Notes: generated from the sequence alone by a model not told the origin. DNA of 47,331 nt from Hellea sp. (GCA_020630275.1 JAHDBU010000005.1:7071-54401); one strand, 5' to 3'; positions 1-8,900 are shown, numbered from the stretch's first letter. Made by a program: numbers and translations.

Positions 1-584
1 ATATATTGGAAATTGATGGACTCGGTCACCATACCGTTTGTGTCCATGGCAGCAACAATCTGGCGGGCTTTGTAAAGGTTTTCCGGGAAGTCGGTAATAA
101 CCAGAATATTGCCACCTGCATTGGCCGTCAAAATACCCTGCGAATGCATGACCGGTTTAATCAATTTTGCCGCATCGGCAGCGTCGGCATGCTGAAGCTT
201 GATCACAGTTGTCGCAAACTGGCCATTATAACCTGTTCCGTTCACAAAAGGCGCGCTTTGGGCGGCGCCCTGCATCAAAGTGACCGAGTATTCGCCGGTG
301 GGTGTGCGGATCACGGTGTAGCCATGTACTCGCATCACGTTTTTGAAAACTTCGAACACCTCTTTGGGTGTGAGTTTTTCCTCGGAAGAAATCGTTACAT
401 TGCCTTGAACTCGAGGGTCCACGAGGAAGGTTTTTCCGGTGACCATGGACACATTATTGATAAAGGCTCTGATATCGGCCTGTTGCATTGTAATCTGATG
501 CTCCGCCGCGCCTTGAGCGTAGACCGGAACTGACAACCCTGTTGTCAAAGCCAGTGTCGCGAGTGTGATGGCTAATTTTCTCAT
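1..584 (-). CDS. gspD: GspD, type II secretion secretin (partial; N-terminal 194 residues)
   Basis: Outer-membrane secretin of the type II secretion system, the channel through which folded exoproteins leave the cell. The reading frame runs off the left edge, so only the N-terminus is present. A Sec signal peptide of about 24 residues ends at VYAQ. It is followed by the N0 domain (ITMQQADIRAFINNVSMVTG, about residues 31–50) and the N1 domain, with its typical KLQHADAADAAKLIKPV stretch near residue 130. The ring-forming C-terminus lies outside the window. The start ATG overlaps the gspC stop in an ATGA tetranucleotide, which indicates translational coupling and fixes the start. The remaining gsp genes should lie beyond position 1. 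Confidence 0.93.
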   Translation of the reverse strand, partial: MRKLAITLATLALTTGLSVPVYAQGAAEHQITMQQADIRAFINNVSMVTGKTFLVDPRVQGNVTISSEEKLTPKEVFEVFKNVMRVHGYTVIRTPTGEYSVTLMQGAAQSAPFVNGTGYNGQFATTVIKLQHADAADAAKLIKPVMHSQGILTANAGGNILVITDFPENLYKARQIVAAMDTNGMVTESINFQY

Positions 585-1411
585 GATGGAACTCTTATAC
601 GAATTGTCATTTTGCGACCGCGGCGCATGATTTGTGCGGTGGGGTTACCCTGAGTTATGGCGCTGACCACAGTAGAACCCAGATCGATGCCGGGGCTGGT
701 CAGGTCTTGCGATCCGATGCGAGTGATAATATCGCCATTTCGAAAACCCAGCGGCTTGATGTCAAAACCCGGCTGCGGCTCAATCTTATACCCGATCAGC
801 CTGTTATTCTGGTTCTTGTGCGGTGTGATTGTGACCCGTTTCAGAAGTTCTGCTGGATTACCGCTAAACCCGGCTTTGGTAATGGGTGGAGAGGTATTTG
901 TTTGGCCTGTCTTAGTGAACCCGGTTTCGTCGCGTTCCAAGGTCAGCTTCTCACGATTGCCATCGCGCAAGAGGATAACATAAGTATGATGGATGGAGTC
1001 CAAGGTAACACCGCTGGAAATCTCGTCTCCAGCTCCGTAGGTCTGCTGCTTGCGATCAGCCCCCTCTATGATGGCCTGCTCGGGTGCCGTCGTACCTTTA
1101 AGCTTCAGGTTTAGTGTCGTGTCTGCAACGTCTGCGTCCGGATCGAAAGCCTCATCTGGTATTACCTCATCCGGAGCGTAATCCCGATGAAATGGATCAA
1201 AATTGTAATCCAGTCGCGGCGTATTCGATGATTGCCCTTGCCCAACCGTTGTCGTGGTTGCAGCTGCCGGAGGTGCTACCCAGCTACTCTGAGGGTTCAA
1301 CCAGATCATGATCGCTTTGACGATAAAAAAGCACGCAAGCAGAACAAACAAGCCGGTAGCAAGTCTGATCAAAGTTTGCGGAAATTGACCAAAACGGGTC
1401 ATAAGTGGCAA
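581..1411 (-). CDS. gspC: GspC, type II secretion inner-membrane clamp protein
   Basis: Bitopic inner-membrane protein that links the secretin to the inner-membrane platform of the type II secretion system. The 276 residues show one membrane segment at about 13–37, a low-complexity Ala/Thr linker, an HR-type domain at about 85–165 (LNLKLKGTTAPEQAIIEG) and a C-terminal PDZ-like domain (about 185–275, with GFRNGDIITRIGSQDL). Identification relies on this architecture and on the coupled gspD. The start is TTG at 1411: AGGAG lies five bases upstream, whereas the in-frame ATG at 1402 would sit too far from it. It is the first visible gene of its operon. Confidence 0.88.
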   Translation of the reverse strand: MPLMTRFGQFPQTLIRLATGLFVLLACFFIVKAIMIWLNPQSSWVAPPAAATTTTVGQGQSSNTPRLDYNFDPFHRDYAPDEVIPDEAFDPDADVADTTLNLKLKGTTAPEQAIIEGADRKQQTYGAGDEISSGVTLDSIHHTYVILLRDGNREKLTLERDETGFTKTGQTNTSPPITKAGFSGNPAELLKRVTITPHKNQNNRLIGYKIEPQPGFDIKPLGFRNGDIITRIGSQDLTSPGIDLGSTVVSAITQGNPTAQIMRRGRKMTIRIRVPS

Positions 1412-1416
1412 TTATT

Positions 1417-1421
1417 CTCCT
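1417..1421 (-). promoter_or_regulatory. Shine-Dalgarno site that selects the gspC TTG start
   Basis: On the minus strand AGGAG lies five bases before TTG at 1411 and fourteen before ATG at 1402. Spacing therefore favours the TTG. No other strong ribosome-binding sequence is visible near the ATG. Confidence 0.65.
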
Positions 1422-1564
1422 GTTGCCAAAGTTAAAGTCTTTCTATGACTCTGTAGTCGTATTGTAAACTCAGTGGGTTCACACAAACTGGTTAAAATTT
1501 AGACATTTACAAATGATAAAAAATACACACTTCGTTTACCATAATGCAGTGAAACGGCTAAAAT

Positions 1565-2122
1565 ATGACCAAAGTCACGCCTAATCCCTGGAAAACGCTC
1601 TCTTCACGGGAGGTTTTCGAGAATAATTGGATAAAACTGACCGATCACAAAGTGATCACGCCCGGCGGGACTGACGGCGCATATGGCGCGATACACTTCA
1701 AAAACCGCGCGGTCGGTGTTGTGCCTTATGAAAACGGAAAAATCTGGTTGGTAGGTCAGACCCGCTATGTTCTGGATCAATATAGCTGGGAAATCCCCGA
1801 AGGCGGCTGCCCCGAAGGCGAGGACCTCGAAGATTGCGCCCGTCGAGAGTTGCAAGAGGAAACAGGGCTGATCGCCCAAGACTTAACGCCAATCCTGCAG
1901 ATGCATTTATCCAATTCCGTGTCCGATGAGTGGGCGATTGTCTATCTGGCGACAGGATTGACACAGGCTCAAGCCACCCCCGAAGCCACAGAGGACATTA
2001 GTGTAGCCAAGGTTTCATTGGAAACGTTTTTTGATCGGGTTGAAACCGGAGAGATCACAGATAGTCTCAGCGTGGCGGCCTGTTACAAACTTATGTTGAT
2101 GAAGGCAAAAGAAGAGCTTTAG
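1565..2122 (+). CDS. NUDIX hydrolase, ADP-ribose pyrophosphatase-like
   Basis: Probably hydrolyses a nucleoside diphosphate sugar such as ADP-ribose to the monophosphates, using Mg2+ in the cytosol. The 185 residues contain a perfect NUDIX box at 80–102: G80, E86, then R94-E95-L96, E98-E99 and G101-L102. The preceding WEIPEGG stretch is typical of the ADP-ribose/nucleoside-diphosphate-sugar branch (NudF-like). The exact substrate cannot be read from sequence. The gene stands alone and diverges from gspC across a 153-base AT-rich spacer. Its stop overlaps the phoU stop tail to tail by four bases, with no terminator between. No clear Shine-Dalgarno sequence precedes the ATG. Confidence 0.88.
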   Translation: MTKVTPNPWKTLSSREVFENNWIKLTDHKVITPGGTDGAYGAIHFKNRAVGVVPYENGKIWLVGQTRYVLDQYSWEIPEGGCPEGEDLEDCARRELQEETGLIAQDLTPILQMHLSNSVSDEWAIVYLATGLTQAQATPEATEDISVAKVSLETFFDRVETGEITDSLSVAACYKLMLMKAKEEL

Positions 2123-2844
2123 TCTTCCTCGTCATCGTCCTCGAGCAGATAACGCGTTGTACTGGTGCGATCACTCTTGGGGCGCTTTTCCCGAATAGAC
2201 TCGGCCGTCACCACATAGTGGCTTGCAGAGGCGATCCGTGTGGCGTGGTCCCCCATACGCTCCAGATTTTTCGCGAAAAAAGTCATCTGCGTGCAGCCAT
2301 TGATATTGCTATTATCCGCCATCATGCCCGTCATCACAGTTTCAAAAACCGCATTGCAATAATCATCAATGGCTTCATCGCCGAACCAAACATCGAGCGC
2401 CAGGTCTGTGTCTCTGTCTTCATAGGCTTTCATCGCCATGGCCACATTAGCTGAGACCTGTTTGCCCATTTTGACGACCTTTTTGGTCCCCTTGATCTTG
2501 TCATCCTTGATAATAACCCCGACCCGCATGGCGCAGTTTTTGGCTAGGTCCCCAATACGTTCTAACTCGCGGGCAACTTTGAGCGCGGCAATCGTCTCGC
2601 GCAGATCCACTGCATAAGGATGGCGAAGCGCCAGGATCGACATGACGCGCTCTTCAATATCATCATTGATTGCATCCACCTGTTTATCATTGAGGCGTAC
2701 GCGATTAGCCAATTGATCATCTCTGGATTTCAACGCTTTCACAGACGAATCAATCTGATCCACCACCAGGTGGCCCATGCGAAAAAGCTCGGTCCGCAGG
2801 CCTTGCATATCCTCGGCAAAAGAACTGACAATGTGATCGCTCAT
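2119..2844 (-). CDS. phoU: PhoU, phosphate signalling and transport regulator
   Basis: Peripheral cytoplasmic protein that couples the Pst transporter to the PhoR/PhoB two-component system and restrains phosphate uptake. The 241 residues form two similar three-helix repeats. Conserved PhoU stretches are visible, such as ALKVARELERIGDLAKNCAM (about 88–107) and NLERMGDHATRIASA in the second half. Both contain the E/D-R-x-G-D metal-binding signature. It is the last gene of the pst cluster, four bases after pstB, with a GGATAAG ribosome-binding site inside the pstB end. A charged tail ending DDDEED is present. phoB and phoR are not in the window. Confidence 0.96.
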   Translation of the reverse strand: MSDHIVSSFAEDMQGLRTELFRMGHLVVDQIDSSVKALKSRDDQLANRVRLNDKQVDAINDDIEERVMSILALRHPYAVDLRETIAALKVARELERIGDLAKNCAMRVGVIIKDDKIKGTKKVVKMGKQVSANVAMAMKAYEDRDTDLALDVWFGDEAIDDYCNAVFETVMTGMMADNSNINGCTQMTFFAKNLERMGDHATRIASASHYVVTAESIREKRPKSDRTSTTRYLLEDDDEED

Positions 2845-2848
2845 AGTC

Positions 2849-3616
2849 TTATCCTATCCGTCCCGTGATGTAATCCTGGGTACGGCTATCTGTAGGGTTG
2901 GTAAATATATTACTCGTTTGATCATATTCAATCAAATTGCCCATATGGAAAAAAGCCGTCCGATCAGAGATCCGGGCTGCCTGTGCCATTGAGTGCGTCA
3001 CAATCACAATACAGAATTTTTTCGACAGCTCGTCAATCAGCTCTTCCAGTTTCGCAGTCGCAATCGGGTCAAGCGCAGAGGCGGGTTCATCCATCAAAAT
3101 AACCTCAGGACTGACGGCAATTGTCCGTGCAATAACCAGGCGCTGCTGCTGACCGCCTGACAATCCCGTGCCGCCATCCTTGAGGCGGTCTTTTACCTCA
3201 TCCCAAAGCCCGGCCTTGGTCAAACTGCTCTCTACGATTTCATCGAGTTCAGCTTTATTGGCTGCTAGGCCGTGAATGCGGGGGCCGTAAGCCACATTGT
3301 CATAAATAGATTTCGGAAACGGGTTGGGCTTTTGGAAAACCATACCAACCCGGGCCCGGAGCAATACCGGATCCAAAGTCGGCGCGTAAATATCTTCGCC
3401 GTCCATTTTGACAATACCGGTAACTTTACAGCCCGGGATTGTATCATTCATGCGGTTAAAAACCCGCAGGAAAGACGATTTCCCACAGCCCGAGGGGCCG
3501 ATAAAAGCGGTAACACCCTGATCTTCGATTTCGATATCAATCCCGTGGAGCGCTTCTTTGCCTGAATAGGCAACCCGGACATCACGGCAGGAAAACTTTA
3601 TTTTCGATTGCGACAT
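2849..3616 (-). CDS. pstB: PstB, phosphate ABC transporter ATPase
   Basis: ATP-binding subunit that powers high-affinity phosphate import. The 255 residues match the usual PstB length. Walker A is GPSGCGKSS at 40–48, the PstB-typical Q-loop segment is [16 protein letters not shown] at about 92–107, the ABC signature is LSGGQQQR at 152–159, Walker B is VILMDEP at about 172–178, and the switch histidine is in VTHSMAQA near 207. It lies between pstA and phoU with short gaps and is surely co-transcribed with them. All catalytic motifs are intact. Confidence 0.98.
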   Translation of the reverse strand: MSQSKIKFSCRDVRVAYSGKEALHGIDIEIEDQGVTAFIGPSGCGKSSFLRVFNRMNDTIPGCKVTGIVKMDGEDIYAPTLDPVLLRARVGMVFQKPNPFPKSIYDNVAYGPRIHGLAANKAELDEIVESSLTKAGLWDEVKDRLKDGGTGLSGGQQQRLVIARTIAVSPEVILMDEPASALDPIATAKLEELIDELSKKFCIVIVTHSMAQAARISDRTAFFHMGNLIEYDQTSNIFTNPTDSRTQDYITGRIG

Positions 3617-3625
3617 AGCTATCTC

Positions 3626-4921
3626 TTACCAGCGTTTTTCAAGACGATTGCGAAGCCAGATCGCAAAGCCGTTAATTAAAATCAGAACCAGCAGCAGGAT
3701 CATAATAGCTGCAGATGTCTTTTCGACCCAGGCGCGCTCTGCATTAGACGACCAAATATAAATCTGGACGGGCAGAACGGTCGCCGGATCCGTCGGGCTG
3801 TTGGGCACTTCGGTGAGGAAGGCGACCATACCAATCATGAGTAGCGGCGCCGTTTCACCCAGAGCCTGTGCCATAGCGATAATAGACCCTGTTAAAATCC
3901 CCGGCCCTGCATGAGGCAGCTTATGATGAAAGACAGCCTGAACATGAGAAGCGCCGATACTTAAGGCCCCGTCCCGAATAGATTGCGGTACCGCCATGAG
4001 CGTTGCACGGGTCGCGATGATAACGGTGGGCAAAGCCCGCAAGCCCAAGACCAAACCACCGACGATTGGGATCGAGCGCGGCAATCCAAAGAAATTGATG
4101 AAAATGGCCAGACCAAGCACACCGAAAATAATCGACGGCACGGCAGCCAGATTGTTAATGTTGATTTCGATGAAATCAACAAAACGGTTGCGGGGCGCAA
4201 ACTCATCCAGCCAGATAGCCGCGCCAATTCCAACCGGAATGGCCATAAGGGCCGTCACAAACAACGTCATTAGCGAGCCTAAAAATGCCGTGGCAATGCC
4301 AGCTAATTCCGCGTCCCGACTATCCGGGTTGACGAAGAACCCTTTATTAAACCCGGATTTAATCTCACCTGTTTCCATCAATTGGTCGACCCATGCTATC
4401 TGACGGTCGGAAACTTTGCGGCGAGATTCGTCCAAGTCTCGGTCAATGTTACCCTTTAAGAGTTGATCCACATCATCAGAAGTGGGCACTGTAATCGTGA
4501 AGGATTGGCCAATAATGCTTGGGTCATTATAGGCCATTTGACGCAAATGATTAGGCGCACCCGACGTTGAGATAATATCAAAAAGTTCCTTTTTGGCTTT
4601 GCGATCCGTAACGTCCGGAAAACGCTCATACATGGCGTTTTGCACAATGCGTCTGTAATTGGATTTGCGAAGCGCGTCGGGATCTCGAGCACCCGTTGGA
4701 TCCAGCACGGACTCGGTCATTTCGACATCAAGCGTGAAACTGTGCGTGTAAAAAGCCTTATAGCCTGTTCCGATCACACTATATAGAAGCCAGATCAGCG
4801 CCATCACCGCAATGGCAATGGCACTCAGGCCCATGACCTTGAAACGGCGCTCGCGGGCGTGGCGTTTCTTAAGCCGTTTCAGAGCGCGTTCAGACGCGTG
4901 TATGGAAGGCGAAGAACTCAT
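3626..4921 (-). CDS. pstA: PstA, phosphate ABC transporter permease (long form)
   Basis: Inner-membrane permease subunit of the phosphate importer. At 431 residues it is longer than the E. coli type. After a basic N-terminus and a membrane helix (about 29–50) comes an extracytoplasmic insert of about 150 residues (roughly 55–205). This insert is known from alphaproteobacterial PstA proteins (DUF3333-type N-terminus). The transport core follows, with the EAA-like loop GASHVQAVFHHKLPHAGPG and ALGETAPLLMIG that contact PstB. The start ATG directly abuts the pstC stop, and no good Shine-Dalgarno sequence is present, so translation is probably coupled to pstC. Confidence 0.95.
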   Translation of the reverse strand: MSSSPSIHASERALKRLKKRHARERRFKVMGLSAIAIAVMALIWLLYSVIGTGYKAFYTHSFTLDVEMTESVLDPTGARDPDALRKSNYRRIVQNAMYERFPDVTDRKAKKELFDIISTSGAPNHLRQMAYNDPSIIGQSFTITVPTSDDVDQLLKGNIDRDLDESRRKVSDRQIAWVDQLMETGEIKSGFNKGFFVNPDSRDAELAGIATAFLGSLMTLFVTALMAIPVGIGAAIWLDEFAPRNRFVDFIEININNLAAVPSIIFGVLGLAIFINFFGLPRSIPIVGGLVLGLRALPTVIIATRATLMAVPQSIRDGALSIGASHVQAVFHHKLPHAGPGILTGSIIAMAQALGETAPLLMIGMVAFLTEVPNSPTDPATVLPVQIYIWSSNAERAWVEKTSAAIMILLLVLILINGFAIWLRNRLEKRW

Positions 4922-6127
4922 CTATTCGTACTTTGCGCTATAGCGTCTGACGATAATCAGAGCGATCATGTTAAGAAGAAGGGTCACCACAAACAGCATG
5001 AGCCCCAAGGCAAAAGCTGAGAGTGTTTTAGGGCTGTCAAATTCCAAGTCCCCAGTCAGCAAGGTCACGATCTGAAAGGTCACAGTAGAAACAGACTCAA
5101 ACGGGTTGGCAGTCAGATTGGCGGCACCACCCGCGGCCAGAACAACAATCATGGTCTCACCAATGGCCCGACTGATCGCCAAGAGAAAGGCGCCGATAAT
5201 GCCCGGCAGCGCACCCGCAAAAACAACCTTAGTCATGGTTTCTGATTTGGTCGCGCCCAATGCATAAGACCCGTCTCGCATGGATTGAGGTACGGCATTG
5301 ATCACATCATTGGACAGAGACGACACAAACGGAATGATCATAATACCCATGACCACGCCAGCCGTAAACGCACTCTGCGTCGGGATCCCAAATCCCATAC
5401 TTTCAGCGAAGCCCCGAATGAAAGGACCGAACGTTAAAAGGGCAAAAAACCCATACACAATAGTCGGAATTCCGGCGAGGATTTCGATCGTAGGTTTGAT
5501 GATACGCTTCGCTCTGACACTGGCATATTCAGATAGAAAAATCGCGATCATCAAGCCGATAGGCGCGGCAATGGACACGGCAATCAGCGTAATTAAAAAC
5601 GTACCGGCAAAGATTGGCACTGCGCCGAAGCTTCCAGACTGGCCTACCTGGTCATCGCGAAAGGCTGTTTGCGCTGACCAATCAAGCCCGGTGACAAAAT
5701 CAAGAAAACTGACCTCTTTGAAGAAGCGCATGCTCTCAAAGAGCAGCGAAAATATGATGCCGATCGTTGTGAATACGGCAATGAGGGAACATAAAACCAA
5801 AATGGATTTGATAAAATACTCGACATAAGTGCGCGCGCGAAAATCCGCCCCTATGCGGTTCATGGCAAAAAAGAAGCCGAGCACAGCAAGCACGACCATT
5901 AAAACAATTGTGAACAAAGGGCTCAGAGATAGAAAAGCGCTAACGATTAGCGCCAAAAATGCCAGGCCGCCCGACATAAGTCCTGCAAACCAACCGTGAT
6001 AACTCGGCTGTGAATGGATCGTCTTTGCTGCAACCGCCAATTGTCGCCTTGCTTTTTGCCGAGCAAAAACGAAAGAAATCGCCGTTAAGGCGAGCGTCAC
6101 ACATATCAAAATCAGGATCGAATTCAC
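4922..6127 (-). CDS. pstC: PstC, phosphate ABC transporter permease
   Basis: Second inner-membrane permease of the phosphate importer. The 401 residues have an N-terminal block of hydrophobic helices (about 1–145, with a short basic loop ARQKARRQ) before the permease core. The core carries the EAA loop GATKSETMTKVVFAGALPG and AIGETMIVVLAAGG. The gene starts with GTG, preceded by AAGGG at proper spacing. It is separated from pstS by a spacer holding a strong stem-loop, so it is probably expressed at a lower level than the binding protein. Confidence 0.95.
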   Translation of the reverse strand: MNSILILICVTLALTAISFVFARQKARRQLAVAAKTIHSQPSYHGWFAGLMSGGLAFLALIVSAFLSLSPLFTIVLMVVLAVLGFFFAMNRIGADFRARTYVEYFIKSILVLCSLIAVFTTIGIIFSLLFESMRFFKEVSFLDFVTGLDWSAQTAFRDDQVGQSGSFGAVPIFAGTFLITLIAVSIAAPIGLMIAIFLSEYASVRAKRIIKPTIEILAGIPTIVYGFFALLTFGPFIRGFAESMGFGIPTQSAFTAGVVMGIMIIPFVSSLSNDVINAVPQSMRDGSYALGATKSETMTKVVFAGALPGIIGAFLLAISRAIGETMIVVLAAGGAANLTANPFESVSTVTFQIVTLLTGDLEFDSPKTLSAFALGLMLFVVTLLLNMIALIIVRRYSAKYE

Positions 6128-6144
6128 TAAAAACCCTTATGATT

Positions 6145-6169
6145 CTCAGGCGGCATTAAGCCGCCTAAG
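6145..6169 (-). promoter_or_regulatory. Stem-loop between pstS and pstC
   Basis: On the minus strand two 10-base arms (CTTAGGCGGC and GCCGCCTGAG, with one G·U pair) enclose a 5-base loop. No T-run follows, so it does not look like a complete intrinsic terminator. Stem-loops downstream of an abundant binding-protein gene commonly protect its mRNA or cause partial termination. That role is inferred here. Confidence 0.7.
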
Positions 6170-6188
6170 TTATCATTATGCAATAGCG

Positions 6189-7286
6189 CTATTGGCTATA
6201 GGGCGTCAGGTTTTCCACAGCCGCGCGATAAGCCGCACGTTCTGCATCCGGCAGAGGCACAAGTCCGATTTCTTCAAGATAGCCTCCAGGACCAGAAGCT
6301 TCCTCTGCGGTGAACTCTAGGGCGAATTCTTGAATGCCCGGATTAGCGGCAACATTGGCCTTTTTGATATAGAAAAACAGTGACCGGGCGATGCCGTAAT
6401 CACCAGACGCGATGTTTTCAAATGTCGGCTCGATACCGTCCACATTCGCGCCTTTGACGCTGTCGGCGTTTTGATCCAGGAAGGAATATCCAAAGATACC
6501 AATAGCAGTCGGCGTGTTACCCAATGTCTGAACAATGGCGTTATCGTTTTCGCCAGCATCATTCCAGTGACCATCTTCACGCAATGTGTGTGAGGCCACT
6601 TTGAAAGCACCTTTGTCTTTGCCACGAAGCTCTTTCAGACAGGCATATTTTTTGGCGCCGCCTTCCATGGCGATCTCAACGAAAGCATCACGCGTACCGG
6701 AGGTTGGCGGCGGGCCATAAGCTTCAATCTTTGTGGCTGGCAGTGAGGCATCAATATCTGCCCAGGTCTTATAGGGATTGTCCTGCATAGTGCAGTCTGT
6801 GTCACTCATTGGGACCTGTTTCGCGAATGCCTGATAGACCTGCTTGAGGGTCAGGTTCATTTGCGGCGCATCTATCGTATTGGCCAGAACAATGCCGTCA
6901 AATCCGATTTTGACTTCGATAATGTCGTCGACGCCATTAGCGCCGCATTTATCAAATTCGCTTTTCTTTTGACGACGCGATGAATTGGTCATGTCAGGTG
7001 TTGTTGACCCGATCCCTTCGCAAAAGAGTTTGTGTCCGCCACCCGAGCCGGTCGATTCAACAATCACATTTTGACCGGTTTTGTTTTTGAATTCCTGAGC
7101 CACTTTGGTCGAAAACGGATAAACGGTCGAAGAACCGACAACGCGGATTTCAGCCTTTTTGGCTGTTGCAGTCGTTTTCGTCGTTTCTGTTTTTGTGGTT
7201 GATTTCTTTGGCGCAGAGTCGCCACCACCGCATCCGGCGATGATCAGAGCTGTTGCTGCCATTCCTGTTAGGAGTAAATTTTTCAT
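6189..7286 (-). CDS. pstS: PstS, phosphate-binding lipoprotein
   Basis: Periplasmic phosphate-binding component of the Pst importer. The start is set at the ATG at 7286. An in-frame ATG 15 bases upstream lies inside the ribosome-binding sequence GGAAGGGAACACC and is therefore rejected. The resulting 365 residues begin with a lipoprotein signal, lipobox LIIAGC with Cys19, followed by a Ser/Thr/Lys linker rich in TKTT repeats. The solute-binding domain starts at IRVVGSSTVYPFSTK and includes ESTGSGGGHKLFCEG and SGTRDAFVE, which are typical phosphate-contacting segments of PstS. The protein is probably anchored in a membrane. It is flanked on both sides by stem-loops and lies between the porin and pstC. 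Confidence 0.95.
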   Translation of the reverse strand: MKNLLLTGMAATALIIAGCGGGDSAPKKSTTKTETTKTTATAKKAEIRVVGSSTVYPFSTKVAQEFKNKTGQNVIVESTGSGGGHKLFCEGIGSTTPDMTNSSRRQKKSEFDKCGANGVDDIIEVKIGFDGIVLANTIDAPQMNLTLKQVYQAFAKQVPMSDTDCTMQDNPYKTWADIDASLPATKIEAYGPPPTSGTRDAFVEIAMEGGAKKYACLKELRGKDKGAFKVASHTLREDGHWNDAGENDNAIVQTLGNTPTAIGIFGYSFLDQNADSVKGANVDGIEPTFENIASGDYGIARSLFFYIKKANVAANPGIQEFALEFTAEEASGPGGYLEEIGLVPLPDAERAAYRAAVENLTPYSQ

Positions 7287-7310
7287 GGTGTTCCCTTCCA
7301 TTCAAATGTG

Positions 7311-7331
7311 ATGGGGGGCCGAAGCCCCCAT
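7311..7331 (-). promoter_or_regulatory. UUCG-capped hairpin between porin gene and pstS
   Basis: The minus-strand transcript would read GGGGGC, UUCG, GCCCCCC: a G/C-only stem closed by a C(UUCG)G tetraloop, one of the most stable RNA hairpins known. No T-run follows, and it sits about 25 bases before the pstS start. Likely roles are protection of the porin mRNA 3' end or partial termination; this is inference. Confidence 0.75.
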
Positions 7332-7338
7332 AATTGTT

Positions 7339-8541
7339 TTAAAAATCAAATCCGAGACGCGCATTTATCCCACTAGCGCTATCGGCGTATCCGCCCTCAG
7401 CATCCGAATTGAAATAATTGACACGCAGACGCGTGTTCTTGGTCGGCAACCAGTCGACGCCTAGAACGACAGTATCGAGCTGTCCCAGATACCCATTATC
7501 TTCTAGGTCAATCGTGTCATATCTGGCGACCAGGCCAACCGCGCCCATGCCACCTGCGCCGAGCGGATTGTCGACCTTCATGCGGTTATATGTACCGCCA
7601 GAAGATTTATAGGTCCGGCGTCCGCCAAACATGATACCGGCTTCGATATAGCCACCGCCAAAATTGGCATCCGGATTGTCGCCTGAACCATTCGCAGACA
7701 AGGCAGCATACTCAGCCGCAGCCCACATGTTCTTGTGCAAAGCCAGGCCTTCGATAGCGAAGAGATTGTCTGAATCGGCAAATTTTTCCGGGAGGCCATC
7801 AGCAATACGACCGGCATTGATGATCCGGCCGCTCGGCAAGAAACCGTCGGTATTTTGCGAGTCCAGAGAGTGAGCATATGGGCGCTGACGGTAACGGAAA
7901 TCACCGCTGTCTCCGGCATTTCTGTATCGCCACGATGCCCCCAAATGCAGGGTCGTGTCGTCGGTTTTTACGGGTGTGAAGGTCCCACGAATAGCAGCAG
8001 CCCGTCCGTTTTTCTTGGGCGTTTCGCTATTGATACTCTCGCCGTAAACGCCGGCATTGAAGGTGTAGGTATCGCCACTTGTGCCTACGGATAACCCCAT
8101 GCGTCGGTCAAGACCAAAGGCGTCTGTAAACGCGCCCCGCTCAATCGTTGTAATAAAGCGCGAACTGGCCTCTTCCTCGAGAGAGTTATGAGTTTTGAAA
8201 TGGCCGACCTTGACCGCGAATTTGGATTTTTTAGGGACAAATTGCAGAAATCCGTCTGTGACTTCTATATCGCCACCTGTGGTGTGATTGAACTCAAACT
8301 TAAATTTAACTGTGTCTGAAAACTTGCCTTTTGCGAAAAGTCTTGCCCGTCGGACCTCAGAGGAGGTGACGCTCAGGTCGTCGCCTGTTCCATTGACGTT
8401 TTTGATGTCGGTAAAGGCCTGATCCAACATCAAGCGCCCACCGAAATCAACGGTCACATCTTGTGCCTGTGCCGTGTTTGCCCCAACCATAGCTAACGAC
8501 AGAATAGCTGACGCCGCAGCCCTCTCAAAATATTTTTTCAT
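7339..8541 (-). CDS. Phosphate-selective porin, OprP/OprO family
   Basis: Outer-membrane beta-barrel that takes in phosphate or polyphosphate. The start chosen is ATG at 8541, preceded by GAGGG at good spacing. It gives 400 residues with a Sec signal peptide (1–26, cleavage after AQA). The mature part has the OprP-family opening (VTVDFGGRLMLDQAFTD), a conserved segment EVRRARLFAKGKFSDTVKFK, VGHFKTHNSLEEEASSRF, and a C-terminal aromatic residue (ARLGFDF) suited to BAM recognition. Its place directly before pstS and behind a Pho-box-like site argues for phosphate specificity. A maltoporin or general porin role is less likely. Confidence 0.9.
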   Translation of the reverse strand: MKKYFERAAASAILSLAMVGANTAQAQDVTVDFGGRLMLDQAFTDIKNVNGTGDDLSVTSSEVRRARLFAKGKFSDTVKFKFEFNHTTGGDIEVTDGFLQFVPKKSKFAVKVGHFKTHNSLEEEASSRFITTIERGAFTDAFGLDRRMGLSVGTSGDTYTFNAGVYGESINSETPKKNGRAAAIRGTFTPVKTDDTTLHLGASWRYRNAGDSGDFRYRQRPYAHSLDSQNTDGFLPSGRIINAGRIADGLPEKFADSDNLFAIEGLALHKNMWAAAEYAALSANGSGDNPDANFGGGYIEAGIMFGGRRTYKSSGGTYNRMKVDNPLGAGGMGAVGLVARYDTIDLEDNGYLGQLDTVVLGVDWLPTKNTRLRVNYFNSDAEGGYADSASGINARLGFDF

Positions 8542-8656
8542 TTTACCCTCTAAACGATCTGAAATCACCGTGATTCCGATTTCATTTACGAGGCGGCATA
8601 TGACTCTCTATTGTGACAGCTATTTTGATGTTTGATGATGTTTTTGATTACTTTTC

Positions 8657-8674
8657 GTGACGGATTTGTGACAG
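8657..8674 (-). promoter_or_regulatory. Pho box (PhoB-binding site) upstream of the porin–pst cluster
   Basis: Minus-strand CTGTCACAAATCCGTCAC is two 7-base direct repeats separated by 4 bases, an 11-base period. It matches the known Pho box (CTGTCAT, 4 A/T-rich bases, CTGTCAT-like) at most positions. It lies 116 bases before the porin start. A further half-site (CTGTCAC) at 8613–8619 lies between it and the gene. PhoB activation on phosphate starvation is inferred. Confidence 0.75.
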
Positions 8675-8737
8675 GCAATCATGGAACTCCACGCAGGCGA
8701 GAGCAGCTCACTTAAATCACCTAAAGCTTAGATTGGT

Positions 8738-8881
8738 TTAAGCTAAAACGAACGCCAATATGACAAGCGCAACCGAAATTCCCGCTATAATCAGGGATTT
8801 GCTGTTAAACTCCGTCCGATAGGGAAACGGCTTTTTGCGCTCACTTAACGAGTTGGATATCATCGACTTATATACGATCAT
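8738..8881 (-). CDS. Small single-pass membrane protein, 47 residues, unknown function
   Basis: I do not recognise this protein. The frame is ATG to TAA with AGGA eight bases before the start. The N-terminal 30 residues are polar and basic (LSERKKPFPYRTEF), and residues 29–47 form one hydrophobic segment (SLIIAGISVALVILAFVLA) that ends the protein. This is a tail-anchored, N-in layout. The gene is on the same strand as the porin–pst genes and about 200 bases upstream of them. A Pho-box-like repeat lies 20 bases upstream of its start. It may be a phosphate-starvation microprotein, perhaps a partner of a transporter or of the PhoR sensor. Function is unproven, and chance cannot be fully excluded at this length. 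Confidence 0.55.
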   Translation of the reverse strand: MIVYKSMISNSLSERKKPFPYRTEFNSKSLIIAGISVALVILAFVLA

Positions 8882-8900
8882 GCCTTACTTCCTACACTAT

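Noticed and set aside
6-533. Long plus-strand open frame opposite gspD
   Set aside because: The minus strand encodes a recognisable secretin N-terminus over the same bases; the plus-strand product has no signal or motif.
632-1435. Several plus-strand open frames opposite gspC
   Set aside because: They are antisense shadows of gspC, without ribosome sites or recognisable domains.
8725-8744. Stem at the end of the 47-residue gene considered as a terminator
   Set aside because: Six A/T-rich base pairs and a poor T-run; read-through into the porin gene is as likely.
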